From: Tamarix chinensis
Lineage: Eukaryota; Streptophyta; Magnoliopsida; Caryophyllales; Tamaricaceae
Direction: 5' to 3'
DNA: 64,000 nt
Assembly: GCA_030549775.1 (NCBI GenBank)
Contig: CM060174.1
Coordinates: 96,426,132 to 96,490,131 of the forward strand
Of the stretch, positions 10,700 to 22,324 are shown piece by piece. The notes under the pieces were generated by a model. The model worked only from the letters and a program-made list of their open reading frames with translations, was not told the origin of the DNA and did not search any database. How positions within the stretch are numbered: the first letter of the stretch is position 1; every line of letters starts with the position of its first letter. The position numbers were made by a program, and so were the translations under genes.

Positions 10700-13350
10700 T
10701 TTGTATAAAAATATAGTGCATTAACAACATTTACATCCTTGTATTTTTATTATTTTGAATAAATATTAAAATTAACTAATTATTAATTTGAGTCCTATAT
10801 GTGTATGCGTGTCTATTTATTTATTTACATGATTAATCATTTGCCATTTATATTGAAAACAAGGTCTAAGCTCTAAAGAACATATATAATTGTGCCTTAT
10901 AACCAATTGTTAATTATAAAAAAACAAATAAAAATATTTTATAGTTAAACAATATTGTTATCCTACCTATGAATCAAATGTATGATCATATAATTACCTA
11001 AAAATGCATATTCATATAAATTAACAATTATATATGTATATAGAATATGAATTATATAACATGATAATTTATATGTCTTGATTTGCTAACAAAATAACAT
11101 GTAATTAATTTGTTTATATGATTATTCATTTTTCATTTATATTGCCTAAGCACTAAAGAACATAATTGTGTTTTCGAGCCAATATTTTCATTTAAAATAA
11201 GTAAATAAAATTATATAGTTATAAAAGAGTGTTATTTTAATTAACTAGGGATCAAATGCATGTTTATAAACAACTATATACATATGTATCTCACAAACTT
11301 AATTTCCGCCTATTTTTATCCTAATGGTTTTATTGCACCTTTTTAGTCCAGATAATGCTTGAAACCTCTTTACTTTTATAGTATTTTCTCCAAAATAAAA
11401 AAATAAAAAATTGAACGATCATAATTTTTTTGCTATATGTTTCTATTAAAAAGAATGTGACATTCTTTGTTAGAGTAGAGTTATTTTAAACAACGTTTAT
11501 AGTGTTTAATCATACTTTCAGGTTGCAAAGCTTGGTAATTTTAAATTTTACACAAATGGGAACCCAAAATGGAAGATATAGATGTCATTAAAAGGCTATA
11601 CAAAAAGAGGGAGTTGTTTGTATATTTGAGGAGGCTGTAACTTGATTGTTCAAAACTGTTAAAGTTGTTTAAATCTACTTGTGTTTTTTCTTGGCCATGA
11701 AGCCTTAAAGAATGCCATTCCTACATTCAAGCCCTAATTCTGCTTGTTGCTATTAGAGGTAGATTGATGCCTTAGGTCTTTAAGAGCACAAATTTATCAA
11801 AATTTCTCCAAACTTGCATTATTATTATTATTATTTTATTTAGGAAGGTGTCACTTGCACTTTCTTTCTCAGCCACTGACTATATTCAATCATTACGTCT
11901 TCTTTTTTCTCCTCTTCAACCTCACTTCCCTTCTTAACACAATAACTTCAATTTTTTCGTACGCTATCAAATATTCTAGTTTTTTTTTTCTTTTCTGCCA
12001 CCTCTCTGTCTCCTTCTAATTTTGCTACATGAGAGTGAAGTTGGTAATTTTTATCAAACACATAATGTGAAATAAAAAACCTACAATCGATAAACTTTTT
12101 AACTTTTTGTTTCATCTTTTATCTATTTTTCCCCTTATTTTTTGAGTAGTAAACTATAGAGCTTGTGGGTAAGCTTATTTCTTCTTCTCCCTCTAAGTAA
12201 AAACTAACTATTCTATCTATCATGGTGACGTCGCCTATAAAGATTCATAAGTTTCCTCTCACATCCTTAAAATGGGGCTCCAAGAACCAAGTGCAAAACC
12301 ATCAATGTTTTCATTGCATTATTGATTCCTCTCCTCCTCCTTCGTGGTCATATTGGATTGATCCAATCACACTAACTATAATTGGTTGCCATCATTTGAT
12401 GAAGATTATGACTCTAGAGGGTCATTGGTAGAGTTGAGTCTTGTAAATTTCATGTTGGACATCAGATAACCCGTACTTATTTCTATATATAGTAAATTGT
12501 TACTATATATGTTTATCAATTCTAAATATCCTATCATAATTATATTTCAATCATATTGAATGAAAATAATTAAATAATTATTATTTTGAATCCCAAACAT
12601 GTATAGATCAATTAATGAATAAAATTAAGATTGATATATGTATATTACAACTATGATGATGAAGTATCCATTATAATATGTGTGTGTTTGTGCATGCACT
12701 TTTTACCTAATAATTTACTAAAATAAATCAATAAATGTTATACGACTATAATAAGCTTAATTTATTTATGTAACAAATATCAAAGCAAGTGAAAATTCAA
12801 CATCTAATATTATAATTTCAAATTATTCAAGTCTAATATAAATTTAAGTATGTCACCCATAGATCTATACTACTATATTCATAATGGCGATGAATATGAT
12901 ATAATCAAACCTAAAACGACCTTAAATTTATTATTTTTGTTGTTGTTTGGAATACATTGAATTCAGAGATTTATTTTGCAAGCTTACTAGCCGAAAACAT
13001 GCTTCGAATAATTTAGAATGAGTCTCGGTGGACTTTTATTTTGCTAGCTTACTAGGCAAAGATATGTTTCGAACAAATTCATGATATATATTAGTTCAAT
13101 TTATAGGTTTTATTTTACTATAATTTTTCAAATGAAGTGATTAAAAAATTTGGATTACTGGACATTTATGTTGCTGACTTTGTTAAAGAAGAGTTGTAAA
13201 ATGACCCAAGTTCAAAGCTCGATAGTAACCTTATTTTTTCCTCTTATATTTTTTGAGTTATGTTATTTCATTATTATTTTTTCCAATAGGATTTCTAACC
13301 CATCTTATTTTTTTCCCTGACACCCATGGCCCACCCATCCCAACTCTTTA
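10700..13350. other. Long AT-rich stretch without a recognised gene
   Basis: A run with a CT-rich leader-like patch at 11860-12215 precedes a 69-codon frame at 12222-12431 (starting MVTSPIKIHKF). That frame has no recognisable domain and no coding signal beyond its length. ATT triplets occur near 11819. Two similar 60-70 bp segments at 12965-13080 share GAATA-ATT, TATTTTGC-AGCTTACTAG and ATG-TTCGAA. Nothing else is supported. Confidence 0.35.
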
Positions 13351-13355
13351 CCTTA

Positions 13356-13364
13356 GCCTATAGC
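13356..13364. repeat. Left 9 bp target-site duplication of the MITE
   Basis: GCCTATAGC, repeated exactly at 13713-13721. Confidence 0.85.
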
Positions 13365-13712
13365 CTGTGATGCACGGAAACGTTTTCTGTCCCGAAAATT
13401 TGTCGGAAACTTCTTCGGATTAAAATTTATATTAAAATTATTTAATTAATATTTTAATTAAAAATATATTATTTAATTAATTTTTTTATTAAAAAATTAT
13501 TATTAATAGTTAAAATTAACTAATATAAAAATTAATTTTATTTTTCTCTCTAAATTTTAATAAATTTAACCTATTTTTTAAAAATATATATATATTTTTT
13601 TTTAACGTTTCCTGCCGTCCCCGTTTCCTAAATTTTTAAAAAATAACGTTTCCGCATTTCGTTCCGTCCCCGTTTCCCCGTCCCCGTCCCCATCCCCGTT
13701 CCGTGCATCACT
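13365..13712. mobile_element. Mutator-type (MULE) MITE, 348 bp, with intact ends and 9 bp target duplication
   Basis: The ends read CTGTGATGCACGGAAACG on the left and, complemented, AGTGATGCACGGAACGGG on the right, an imperfect 18 bp terminal inverted repeat. GCCTATAGC flanks both sides, and a 9 bp duplication is typical of Mutator-like elements. The core is AT-only with no coding capacity, so any movement would need transposase from elsewhere. The right arm carries runs of CCCCGTCCCC. It resembles segments at 7508-7867 and, weakly, 1638-1965. Confidence 0.85.
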
Positions 13713-13721
13713 GCCTATAGC

Positions 13722-14560
13722 TTCTCTTTGAATCTTTGACCATTTGACGCCATATTACCCAACCTCTATCGTAGCCTGACTTTGCTGGCCTACTTCATCG
13801 CTTTCACTCACTCTTACCTCACTATACACCACTGTCATTAGCAAGTGGCATTGCCTTCTGGTCTAGTACAACGTGAGATGGTGAGAGAGAGTATAATCAA
13901 CGACATATGATTTGCTCCACCATTGTCGTTTGCTGCTTCACCGCTAGGCGCTCACCTCACCATCGTTCATTGACCGCTTTATGCATTGCTCCCCATTTGA
14001 TGCCTTGCCGTCGCCTAGCTAATGCTCCGTCGATGCCTTGCCTTTATCAATAGTGATTTTTTAAAAAAATTACTTTAAATCTAAGCTAAGTTTTTTTGGT
14101 TGAATTAATTTTGTATTTTTATATCTTATTTCATTGTAAATTTGTGATATTGTATATTTCTTGTTTTTTTTCATGTAAATTGTAAAGTAATCTTGAATTA
14201 GGATTATGTGAATTAGGTGGTTATTATGTATTTTTAATTAGTTTATGTTAATTTAGAATGAGTGTATTTTTTTAGTTGTTTGCATTGCTTGAATTAGTTT
14301 GGTTATATGACTTAACTCATTATTGTGTTATTTGAAATTGGTTGAGTATTTGTTCACTATATTGTTTGGTGTTTGTTTTTATTGATTATTGATATCATAA
14401 AGATTGATTAATAAAAATTGATTTCAAACCTTATGGTTACTGAATTGGGACTTTGTTGTTTTGTTACTAGAGCAGAAGTCGTAAAGATTGTTGTTAAACC
14501 TTATTTTTTTAAGCATTATGAATAAATTATTCCAGTTTAGTAATGTCATAATGTGCTTGA
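13722..14560. other. Non-coding sequence beside the CACTA fragment
   Basis: The mixed-composition stretch 13722-14045 contains repeated GCCTTGCC and CACCATCGTT-like words. It is followed by AT-rich sequence. It may be the 5' part of the element that left the transposase-associated fragment, but no frame supports that. Confidence 0.3.
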
Positions 14561-14579
14561 TTAGTGTGTGGTAAAAATG

Positions 14580-14897
14580 TTTTGGTAACAAATGGATTCT
14601 AAAATAGTGAATAGGAGGTTAGAGTGGATGCAATGCCCTGATAGACTTTGTGAAGTATTCTTAAAATAGATTAAGAAGTTCCTTGACTCTGCTTTTTTCC
14701 TATACAGAGGAACAAGAAGTTCATTATCCTTGTAATAAATGCAACAATAATGAGCATAAGAGAAGGGGTGATATTTGGGATGATTTGATCCTTGACTCTG
14801 CTTTTTTCCTATACAGAGGAACAAGAAGTTCATTATCCTTGTAATAAATGCAACAATAATGAGCATAAGAGAAGGGGTGATATTTGGGATGGTTTGG
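14580..14897 (+). pseudogene. Fragment of a CACTA (En/Spm) transposase-associated domain, internally duplicated
   Basis: From ATG 14592 the plus strand reads WMQCPDRLCEVFLK, stop, IKKFLDSAFF. In another frame, beginning about 14708, it reads EEQEVHYPCNKCNNNEHKRR. These match in order the N-terminal domain common in plant CACTA transposases (tryptophan-methionine start, EF(I/L)-FA helix, then CPCKKC). The second part is tandemly duplicated with a period of 109 bp (14681-14789 and 14790-14897), nearly without differences. Stops and a frame change make it non-functional, and the rest of the transposase is absent. The assignment rests on motif resemblance only. Confidence 0.5.
14681..14897. repeat. 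Tandem duplication, period 109 bp, two copies
   Basis: CCTTGACTCTGCTTTTTTCC starts both copies (14681 and 14790), and both run through GAAGGGGTGATATTTGGGAT with almost no differences, so the duplication is recent compared with its surroundings. Confidence 0.9.
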
Positions 14898-14944
14898 TTT
14901 GGTTAGGAGACTAGTTAGGATTGGAATATTAGTTAGAGGATTGG

Positions 14945-15778
14945 TTACAATTTATTTTGATTAATTAAATTGCAAGAAAGCCTAATAATTGGCACTTATT
15001 GAGAAAAATATCACTTGAATTCCAAAAATTATAAAAATTTATGAAAATATTCGGAATAATCTTAGAAACCCAAATATATAAAACTATTAAGTATCGGAGT
15101 AGGTTTGATCCTTGACGGATGGAAAATGATCAAAAACGGTAAAAACGGGTAAGTTGCGGAAACGCGTTTTTCCGCAAATTCATAAAATGAATAATAGGGG
15201 TTCAAGTTATCACATATTGATGCAGAATGTTTTTATAAAATCAAATATATGAAAATATTTGGTCTCGAAACTTATTTGATGACCAACGGATTAAAAATAG
15301 CAAAAATGGCTAAAATCGTCTAATCGCGTAAATGAATTTTTCCGCAATTTGGTGATTCGGAAGGGAAGGGTGAAACATGAATGAATAGGATGAATGGATG
15401 AACTCAAAAATATTTTTAGATTGATTCACAAATTTTTAAGAGATCAAAAAGAGCAAAATAGAGAAATCGGAAGAATTGCAATAAATGTATTTTATACACA
15501 CGAGAGAAATAATCGACAAAATGACTAAAACTTTACACGAACGGAAATACAAATTTTTAACCAAAAATCAAAATCATATAATAAAATCATAATTGTGAAT
15601 GAATTTATCTAAAATGATCCGCAACGACAATAATTAATTAAATTCAAAATATAAACTCAAAATCGTCGATAAATCCATAAAACGAATCAAAATTAAAATA
15701 ATTAAATGTTTACAACAAATTACGCTAATAAAATAATTAAACTTAATAAAACTGAATTTACAAAAATGGGGTATTACA
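14945..15778 (-). mobile_element. Truncated Tekay/Del-type LTR in inverted orientation to 4140-6230
   Basis: Read on the minus strand from 15778 it starts TGTAATACCCC. About 250 bp then align with the solo LTR at 4140, sharing AAGTTTAATTATTTTATTAG, GTTTTATGGATTTAT and TTGCGGATCATTTTAGATAA. Further in, AAACCCAAATATATAAA and TTATGAAAATATTCGG-AATAATCTTA resemble the larger gypsy LTRs at 41.8-43.2 and 58.9-59.7 kb. No matching left terminus or target duplication was found. Confidence 0.65.
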
Positions 15779-15789
15779 ATGATAATGTG

Positions 15790-16611
15790 GTAATAATGCT
15801 TTTAGGGATATTTTGGTCACTTTTGATCAATACACCTAATACACCTTAGTGTATTGATAGATTGACCTTAGTGTTGACTTTGACTATGATTAAGACTGTT
15901 GACTTTAGGGTTGACTTGAATAATTGAAAATAAAGGAAAAATAGTTAAGTATGAAATTGGAGTCATTGTGCAATATGTAATGTTTTTGTGATCACCTTCT
16001 TAAGATATTAATACTTAAAGAGAAAGACCTTAAGTCTACTCTATAAGTGACCTATAGGCCCTATATGGGGCATCAATATGTAAGGATTATGTGTGCTAGG
16101 TTGGAAGGGTACTGTGTTCTCTAGTATGACCAAGAGCTTTTTTTGCCTTGAGTTTGGATGGTTGGAATGGTAATGTGTTGTCTTGTGCGTCAGTATGACT
16201 AGTGTAATTTTATGCCTCTGGGTTATAATTTTAAATCCCTCAAGTAAATAAAGATGAAAATTATTATTATTGTATCAAAATGGTTATTGGATTAGCTAGT
16301 AGTAGCTTTCATACCTACTTGTATTCGGTATGGTGCCTCTAAGCCCTACATATGATATTATGGAGTCTTATTTGTAATGTGCCTTTGAACCCTATGTGTG
16401 ATAGTGTGGATTTTATTTGGTATTGTAACTTTGAGTCCATCCTATGCTATTAAGGAAAATATTGGTTTGATATTGAGATGTGAGATATATTGTGAAGGTC
16501 ATGCTTATTGTCTTAAGGTTGGTTATAATCATTCTTCAGAACGCATCTCTTGTATGATAAATTGGTACGCTTCATTATGTTATAAATGAATGAGTATGAG
16601 TGTTATGTGGT
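15790..16611. other. Non-coding sequence with a three-unit tandem repeat
   Basis: Around 16331-16480 a unit of about 47 bp repeats three times (GTGCCTCTAAGCCCTA, GTGCCTTTGAACCCTA, GTAACTTTGAGTCCAT). No gene is seen. Confidence 0.45.
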
Positions 16612-16616
16612 TTTGG

Positions 16617-17400
16617 TGATGCAGAAGCATCCATATAAGATCATCAAGGTGATGATTTGGCATACTTAGTTTTGGAGTCAATCACATTGTTTGTCTTTGA
16701 TAATAATACTATGATTGGCCTTAATGATATTATTTTAAGTTATTCTTGTATGTATGTAACATATTAGTAGGAAGAATAACAATTCATATAAGAAGTCAAT
16801 ATACTTAAGATTTCCACATGCTACAAGCTATTACAAAGGAAGCTATTGTGCATGAAAGTTAAATTCAAGAAGACCTAGTTAATCTTTCAAATTCAACATT
16901 ATTGTTTTGATTAGGATTCTTATTAATTGTTTTTATGTATTATTTATCTTACTTTGTTTCTAATAGTATTTTCAGGCCATGTATTATATAGGATATAAAT
17001 ACATTATAATAGTAATTATGTGCTAGTAATCTATTTGTGTGTTATGTGGCTAAATTAGTGTAGTATTTAGCACTTTCCTAAACTAGTATATGAAGCATGG
17101 AGTGTCGACATTTGTAACATGTTGATGGATATTGATATTGAAATATAACACAATTAATTCAATTGGTTAATTCTCTCTTTGTGATTAAATACCTATTCTA
17201 AGACTATTTGGAATAATCTTAGATTGGTGATATTCAAATTTGATTTCTTTGAATCTTGTTGAATTGTTTGAATTATTATTGCATTATTTTTGAGTTCTTT
17301 CTTGAATCTTTCTACTTATTATTCATCAATAATAGCCAAAACAATCCTAATCTAACTACTTTCACACTAATCTTCATCCTCCTTTAAATATTTGTGTCGA
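16617..17400 (+). repeat. 5' LTR of the CRM/Reina-like element
   Basis: It begins TGATGCAGAAGCATC and ends near TTTGTGTCGA, directly before the primer site. It aligns along its length with 21544-22324, sharing for example TTCATATAAGAAGTCAATAT and ACAAGCTATTACAAAGGAAG. Confidence 0.85.
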
Positions 17401-17401
17401 C

Positions 17402-17414
17402 TTTGTATCAAAGC
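17402..17414 (+). other. Primer-binding site, initiator tRNA-Met type
   Basis: TTTGTATCAAAGC matches the usual plant site TTGGTATCAGAGC with two differences and sits immediately after the 5' LTR. Confidence 0.75.
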
Positions 17415-17574
17415 CATGTTTTGTCTTTCATCTCTTTAACAAAAATTTTCTTCTACCATTCTCCTTCATATGAAACTCTCTTCTTCTTCTCCGTCTTTAA
17501 TGTGTGAATTCTTTCAGCATTTTCTCCTCCCATGCACGTTTATGCATGAGTGTTTTCAAGCATGAAATCAAATA

Positions 17575-17830
17575 GGTTAGTGTATCTTCAATCTCAAGTT
17601 TGAAGACAGTCAAATAGATTAGTATATATTCAACTTGGTTTTCAAATCTTCAACTTCAAAGTTTGAAGATATTGAAAGGTTCTAGTATATCTTCAACCAA
17701 AGTGTAGTAGATCTTCAACCGAGTCTTCACATCTTCAAACAATTCTTCTTAGGCTTCAACATGAAGGTTGAAGATTACCTAACTAGTATTCATACCTTTG
17801 AAACTTGAAGATAAGTAATTGAATTTATCC
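17575..17830 (+). repeat. Cluster of TCTTCAA / TTGAAGA words in the element leader
   Basis: About ten copies of ATCTTCAA or its complement TTGAAGAT within 250 bp, between the primer site and gag. Complementary pairs could fold. They may be simple expansion of a CTTCAA unit. Confidence 0.55.
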
Positions 17831-18489
17831 TCTTATTCCTTTGACCTTCCAACCTATTTCTTAGTTTTTTTTTCAAAATCTTTAAGATCTCTAAAAGCAT
17901 CGAGTGTGTTTTGAGTTTTATTTTGTGTGATAATTTCTTCTCCTTCCTCATGAGTTAATAAGTTTCTTTCGCCAGCTTTGGGTCAAAATAACTTAGGATA
18001 TTCAACTTATATTCTTTCTTTATCATTGATCACGTCTAGAGAATAATCTATCTTCACTTTTTTTCAAATATCAACTAGTATTTGTGTGTTTGTTTGTGTT
18101 CTTTCTTTGAGCAAGAAGTTTATTGTTTTCTATAAAGATTATCTTGAAGATTATCAAGATTTCTTGTTAACATATTCTAGCATTGTTATTTCATTTATCT
18201 CACCTTTTTTAATGCAATATTCCTTCAAGAACATAGGCATAACTTCAAGAAAATTTCAAGAAGTAAATACCAGCAAGTGATTGAAGTTGTGTCGAGTTCA
18301 AATTGAAGAGATATTTAAGTTTGGGTGAATAAATATCAATGAAGACTATATATGATACTCTTTAACAACTTGTATCAAGTGTGCATGTAACAAATGCACA
18401 ATTATAGCAACTTCCTTCCATTTAAAGCCAACCAAAAATATTGGAATAAAGGGTAGCCGACCAAGAGACTCTTCAACACATACATAATA

Positions 18490-19417
18490 TAATGGAGGCT
18501 ACAAATGATCTAGTAGAGGGTATGGTTAGAAGGGTATTCTAAGCTCAAGGTTTTCATCTTAACGTTAGAATGGAATATGAAGAGTGAGCACAATATAATG
18601 GATAAAATGACCTTAGACACAACCAAAGTGGCTATGTAAACCATCAACAAAAGTAAAAACATTTTGAAGATAATGGTATAAAGCTTGACCTTCCTGATTT
18701 TTATGGTGAATTCTTGTTGAGTTATTTTTTGAATTGTTGCATGAAATTGATGCAATATTTGAATTTAGGGAGTATGATAATGAGCATAAGTGTAAGTTAG
18801 CAACTCTCAAATTTAGAAAGTTTTCTAGGATTTGGTATGACAATCTTAATAGGACACGTAACAAATAAGATAAAAGTAAAATCAACTCTTGGAAAAAAGT
18901 TAAAAACACACCTAAGAAAAAAATTTGTATATAAAGAGTATGAGAAATAAATGTACATCAAATTGATGAATCTTAGACAAGGGCTTATTAGTCTATAGAA
19001 ATACACTAGGGAATTTAAAAGACTAGAACTCTTATGTGATATGTATGAGAGAAAAGAACAAAAGTGTGTTAGATACTTAGGTGGCCTTAACAACTTGATA
19101 AGAGAAAATGTTGAAATGTTTGCCCAAATCCTCTTGAATATTTGATTAAGTTAGCCTTAAAGTGTGAAAGGCAAACTAATTCTACCAAAGCTTATCAAAA
19201 GATAAGTGCTTCAACTTCTACATCCATCAAAAATAATTTTAATGCATCTACATCAAATTTTAGGACACATAACTATTCAACTAATGATAAAAAAAAAATT
19301 AAACCTAATCGAGATGATAAAGGTAAAATTAAAGTTAGTGAAATATCTACTAAACAATGCTTCAAATGTAAAGGGTATGGTCATTTTTCTAGAAAATGTC
19401 CTAATCTAAGAGTCTAG
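18490..19417 (+). pseudogene. gag of the CRM/Reina-like element, with intact zinc knuckle
   Basis: The region follows the plant chromovirus gag plan through several frames: a conserved LDLPDFYGEF-like start near 18683, FRKFSRIWYDNLNR near 18810, the FKRLELLC-like segment near 19020, and RYLGGLNNLIRENVE near 19070. The last 91 codons (19142-19417) form an open frame ending in a perfect CX2CX4HX4C knuckle (CFKCKGYGHFSRKC; Cys73, Cys76, His81, Cys86 of that frame), which would bind nucleic acid in the particle. Upstream stops and frame changes destroy the capsid part. Confidence 0.75.
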
Positions 19418-19420
19418 ACC

Positions 19421-20052
19421 TTGAGTGAAATTGAGGACATAGAACTATGTATTAATGATGATGAATTAGAAACTGAATCTAATGATGATATCTTAAGTAT
19501 ATATGAAGAATATTTAAATCCTTGTTTTATAATACAAAGGCATCACAAATACAATCTAGGGGATACAATTTTTAAAACTAAGTGTAGAATTGGTGATAAA
19601 GTTTTAGGGTTATCATAGATAGTGGTTTATGTGCAAATGTTGCTAGTGAGAAAATGGTCAAATAACTAGGACTAATGATTACTATCCATCCTAAACCATA
19701 TTCCTTACAATGGATTAATAAAGACAAGGGAGCTAAAGTGACTAAACAATTACTCATTTCTTTTCGCATTAGTGATTATCATGATGAGGTGTTGTGTGAT
19801 GTTTTGCCTATGAGTGCTTGTGGTATTTTACTTGGTATACTATGGCAATATGATCGTAATTCAACTCATGATGGTGTAACTAATGAATATGTGGTGCTAA
19901 AAAATGAAAAGAAATATAAGTTGAAAACATCCCAATGTGATTATGTATCATTACCTAAGGTTAAAAAGAGTTTATTTTTACATGGAAGGAAAATGATTAA
20001 TTGTATTGAGGAAGATGGTGTTTGTTATTTCTTGGTAGCTAAGTCATCTTAG
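19421..20052 (+). pseudogene. Retroviral-type aspartic protease region (broken)
   Basis: A 65-codon frame (19421-19618) carries the acidic gag-protease linker. The active-site text IIDSGLCANVAS reads at about 19612-19647 in another frame, so a frameshift lies near 19608, and a stop follows at about 19660. The rest of the domain is open at 19675-20052 (KPYSLQWINKDKG, DEVLCDVLPM, ILLGILWQYDR), the typical C-terminal half of the plant gypsy protease. The catalytic Asp-Ser-Gly is present but separated from gag by the frameshift. Confidence 0.75.
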
Positions 20053-20069
20053 TTTGGGGAGAAAAATTT

Positions 20070-21520
20070 TAATAATTAAAATCTTACTAGTTTGCTTGAT
20101 GAATATAGTGATATATTTCTAAATGATTTACCTCCTAGACTACCACCTATTAGGGGTGTAGAGCATGCTATAGAATTAATTACATGGATGCCTTTACCTA
20201 ATAGGCCTACCTATATATGTAATCCATAGGAATATAAGGAATTGCCTACACTTTATAAGAGATATGTCTTAATTGTCATGTTAGATGCGAACTTATTAGA
20301 ATTTGAAATGTTAAAAGACATGTATCCTAATGATGAAGACTTGCATGAAGAATATCAATTGTGTAAATAAAATGGAATTCATGGTAATTATCCTATACAA
20401 GATGGTTTTTTTATCTAAACTTAATAGACTTATGTGCCAAGATCAAGTATATGGGATTTACTTATCACAGAGGTACATGAAGGAGTTATTGCAGGCTATT
20501 TTGGTGCTAAAAGAAACTTTAGAAATATAACAAGAAAATTTATGTTGTCTATGCATGATAAAAAGGTGTACATATTATAATAAACCGATGTGTTACTTCT
20601 AAGAAAAGTAAGAGTTTCTGTCACAAAGGTTTATATACATTTTTACCTGTGCCTAGTCAACCGTTGGAAGGGGTTATCAAGGAATTCATCTTATGGTTTC
20701 TTAGAATGCAAAGAGGTAAGGATTATATTATGGTCATAGTGGATAGATTTTATAAAATATCTCATTTTATTCCCTACCATAAGAGTGATGATGCTACACA
20801 TGTTGTTGACTTATATTTTAAGGAAACTGTGAGACTTCATGGCATACCTAAAAGTATTATTTCAAATAAGGATGTTAAATTTCTTAGTTGTTTCTGGAAA
20901 ACATTGTGGCACATGTTAGGCATGAATTTATTATTTAGTACTTCACATCATCCAAATATTGATGGACAAACCAAAGTTACTAACCGTACTCTTGGTACAT
21001 TGTTAAGAGGATTAGAAAGTAAAAGTACTAGAGATTGGGATATTAAGTTAGCTCATGTAAAGTTTGCTTATAATCGTAGTCCTTCAATGCTACACATGCA
21101 AGTCCATTTGAAATTATGTATGAAGTGAATCCTTATATATTAGTCAATATGGTACCCTTAAGGAAATGTGAAATTAAGAATTATGATACTAAGGAGTGAG
21201 TTGAATTTTTCTGAAAGCTTCATAAAAAAATGAAGGGTAACATAAAAAGAGCTAATGAAAAATATAAAAAACAAGCTAATAAACATCACAATCAACATGT
21301 ATATTCTTCTGGTGATTTAGCATGGTTACAGTTATGTAAATAAATATTTCGAAACTTAAGGAAAAATAAACTAATTTCAAAGGCATATAGACCATTTAAA
21401 ATCCTTAGAAAATTTGGAGATAATGCTTATGAACATGAACTACTTGAATCATATAATGGTGTTTCATGGGCATTTAATATAGGTGATTTGTCTCCTTATT
21501 TTAATTATTTCAATTTGAGG
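20070..21520 (+). pseudogene. Pol remnant: RT stub fused by deletion to integrase
   Basis: The stretch 20090-20230 reads LLDEYSDIF, PPRLPPIRGVEHAIEL, the start of gypsy RT. The next recognisable text (from about 20285) is FEMLKDMYPNDEDLHEEYQLCK, the segment just before integrase, so nearly all RT and RNase H is gone. The open frame 20649-21128 is the integrase core: IVDRF keeps the first Asp, SNKD has Asn where SDRD is usual, and DGQTKVTNR has Lys where Glu is usual. Two of three catalytic residues are therefore lost. The C-terminal region (KRANEKYKKQANKHH, GDLAWL, FNIGDLSPY) follows, with stops. Confidence 0.8.
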
Positions 21521-21543
21521 ATAAATTTTTATTAGTTTTAGGA

Positions 21544-22324
21544 GAATATAGGAGCATCAATAGAAGATCCTCTAAGTGATGATTTAGCATTCTTAGTTTT
21601 GGACCCAATCACATTGTTTATCTTTGATGATAATGCTTTGACTAACCTTAATGATATTGCTTTAAGTCATTCTTGTAGGTATGTAACCTATTTTTAAGAA
21701 GAAGGACAATTCATATAAGAAGTCAATATACTTAATATTTCTACATGTTACAAGCTATTACAAAGGAAGCTATTGTGTATGAAAGTTAAAGTCAAGAAGA
21801 TTTATTCAACCTTTTAAAGTCAACATCATTATTTTGATTCGGATTCTTGTTAATTGTTTTCATGTATTATTTATCTTAATTTGTTTGTAATAGTCTTATT
21901 GAGCCATATATTATATAGGATATAAATAATTTGTAATACTAGTTATGTGCTAGTTAACCATTTGTGTGTCATATGACTAAATTAGTGTGCTAGCTAGTAA
22001 TGTCATAAACTCCTATATAAAGCATGGAGTGTCAACATTCGTAATATGTTGGTGGATATTAATATTTAAATATAACACAAGTAATTCACTTAATTAATTC
22101 TCTCTTTGTGATTGAATACCTATTCTAAAACTAATTGGAATAATCTTATATTGGTGATATTGAAATTGGATTTATTTGAATCTTGTTGCTTTCTTTGAAT
22201 TCTTGTTGCATTATTTTTGAGTTCTTGATTGACTCTTTCTACTTCTTCTTCATCAATCATAGCTAAAACAATCCTAATCTAACTACATTCACTAATGTTC
22301 ATCCTCCTTTGAAGATTCATGTCA
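21544..22324 (+). repeat. 3' LTR of the CRM/Reina-like element
   Basis: It aligns with 16617-17400 and ends ...GATTCATGTCA before TTTGG. Its first bases have decayed (GAATATAGGAGCATC against TGATGCAGAAGCATC). The purine tract usually found upstream is reduced to TTTTAGGAGA. Confidence 0.8.

Larger units (their letters stand above)
16617..22324 (+). mobile_element. Ty3/gypsy chromovirus, CRM/Reina-like, complete but dead
   Basis: The order is 5' LTR (16617-17400), tRNA-iMet binding site, gag with zinc knuckle, protease, an RT N-terminal stub, integrase, and 3' LTR (21544-22324). The 5 bp target duplication TTTGG lies at 16612-16616 and 22325-22329. The LTRs are about 784 and 781 bp and clearly diverged, so the insertion is old. 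Most of RT and all of RNase H are deleted, and there are frameshifts and stops throughout. The C-terminal wording (WAFNIGDLSPYFNYFNLR) resembles the SATFNVADLSPF ending of CRM/Reina chromoviruses. The exact clade is uncertain. Confidence 0.85.

Noticed and set aside
12222..12431. 69-codon frame that could be a small gene
   Set aside because: No homologous motif, no conserved context and an AT-rich surround; length alone is not enough.
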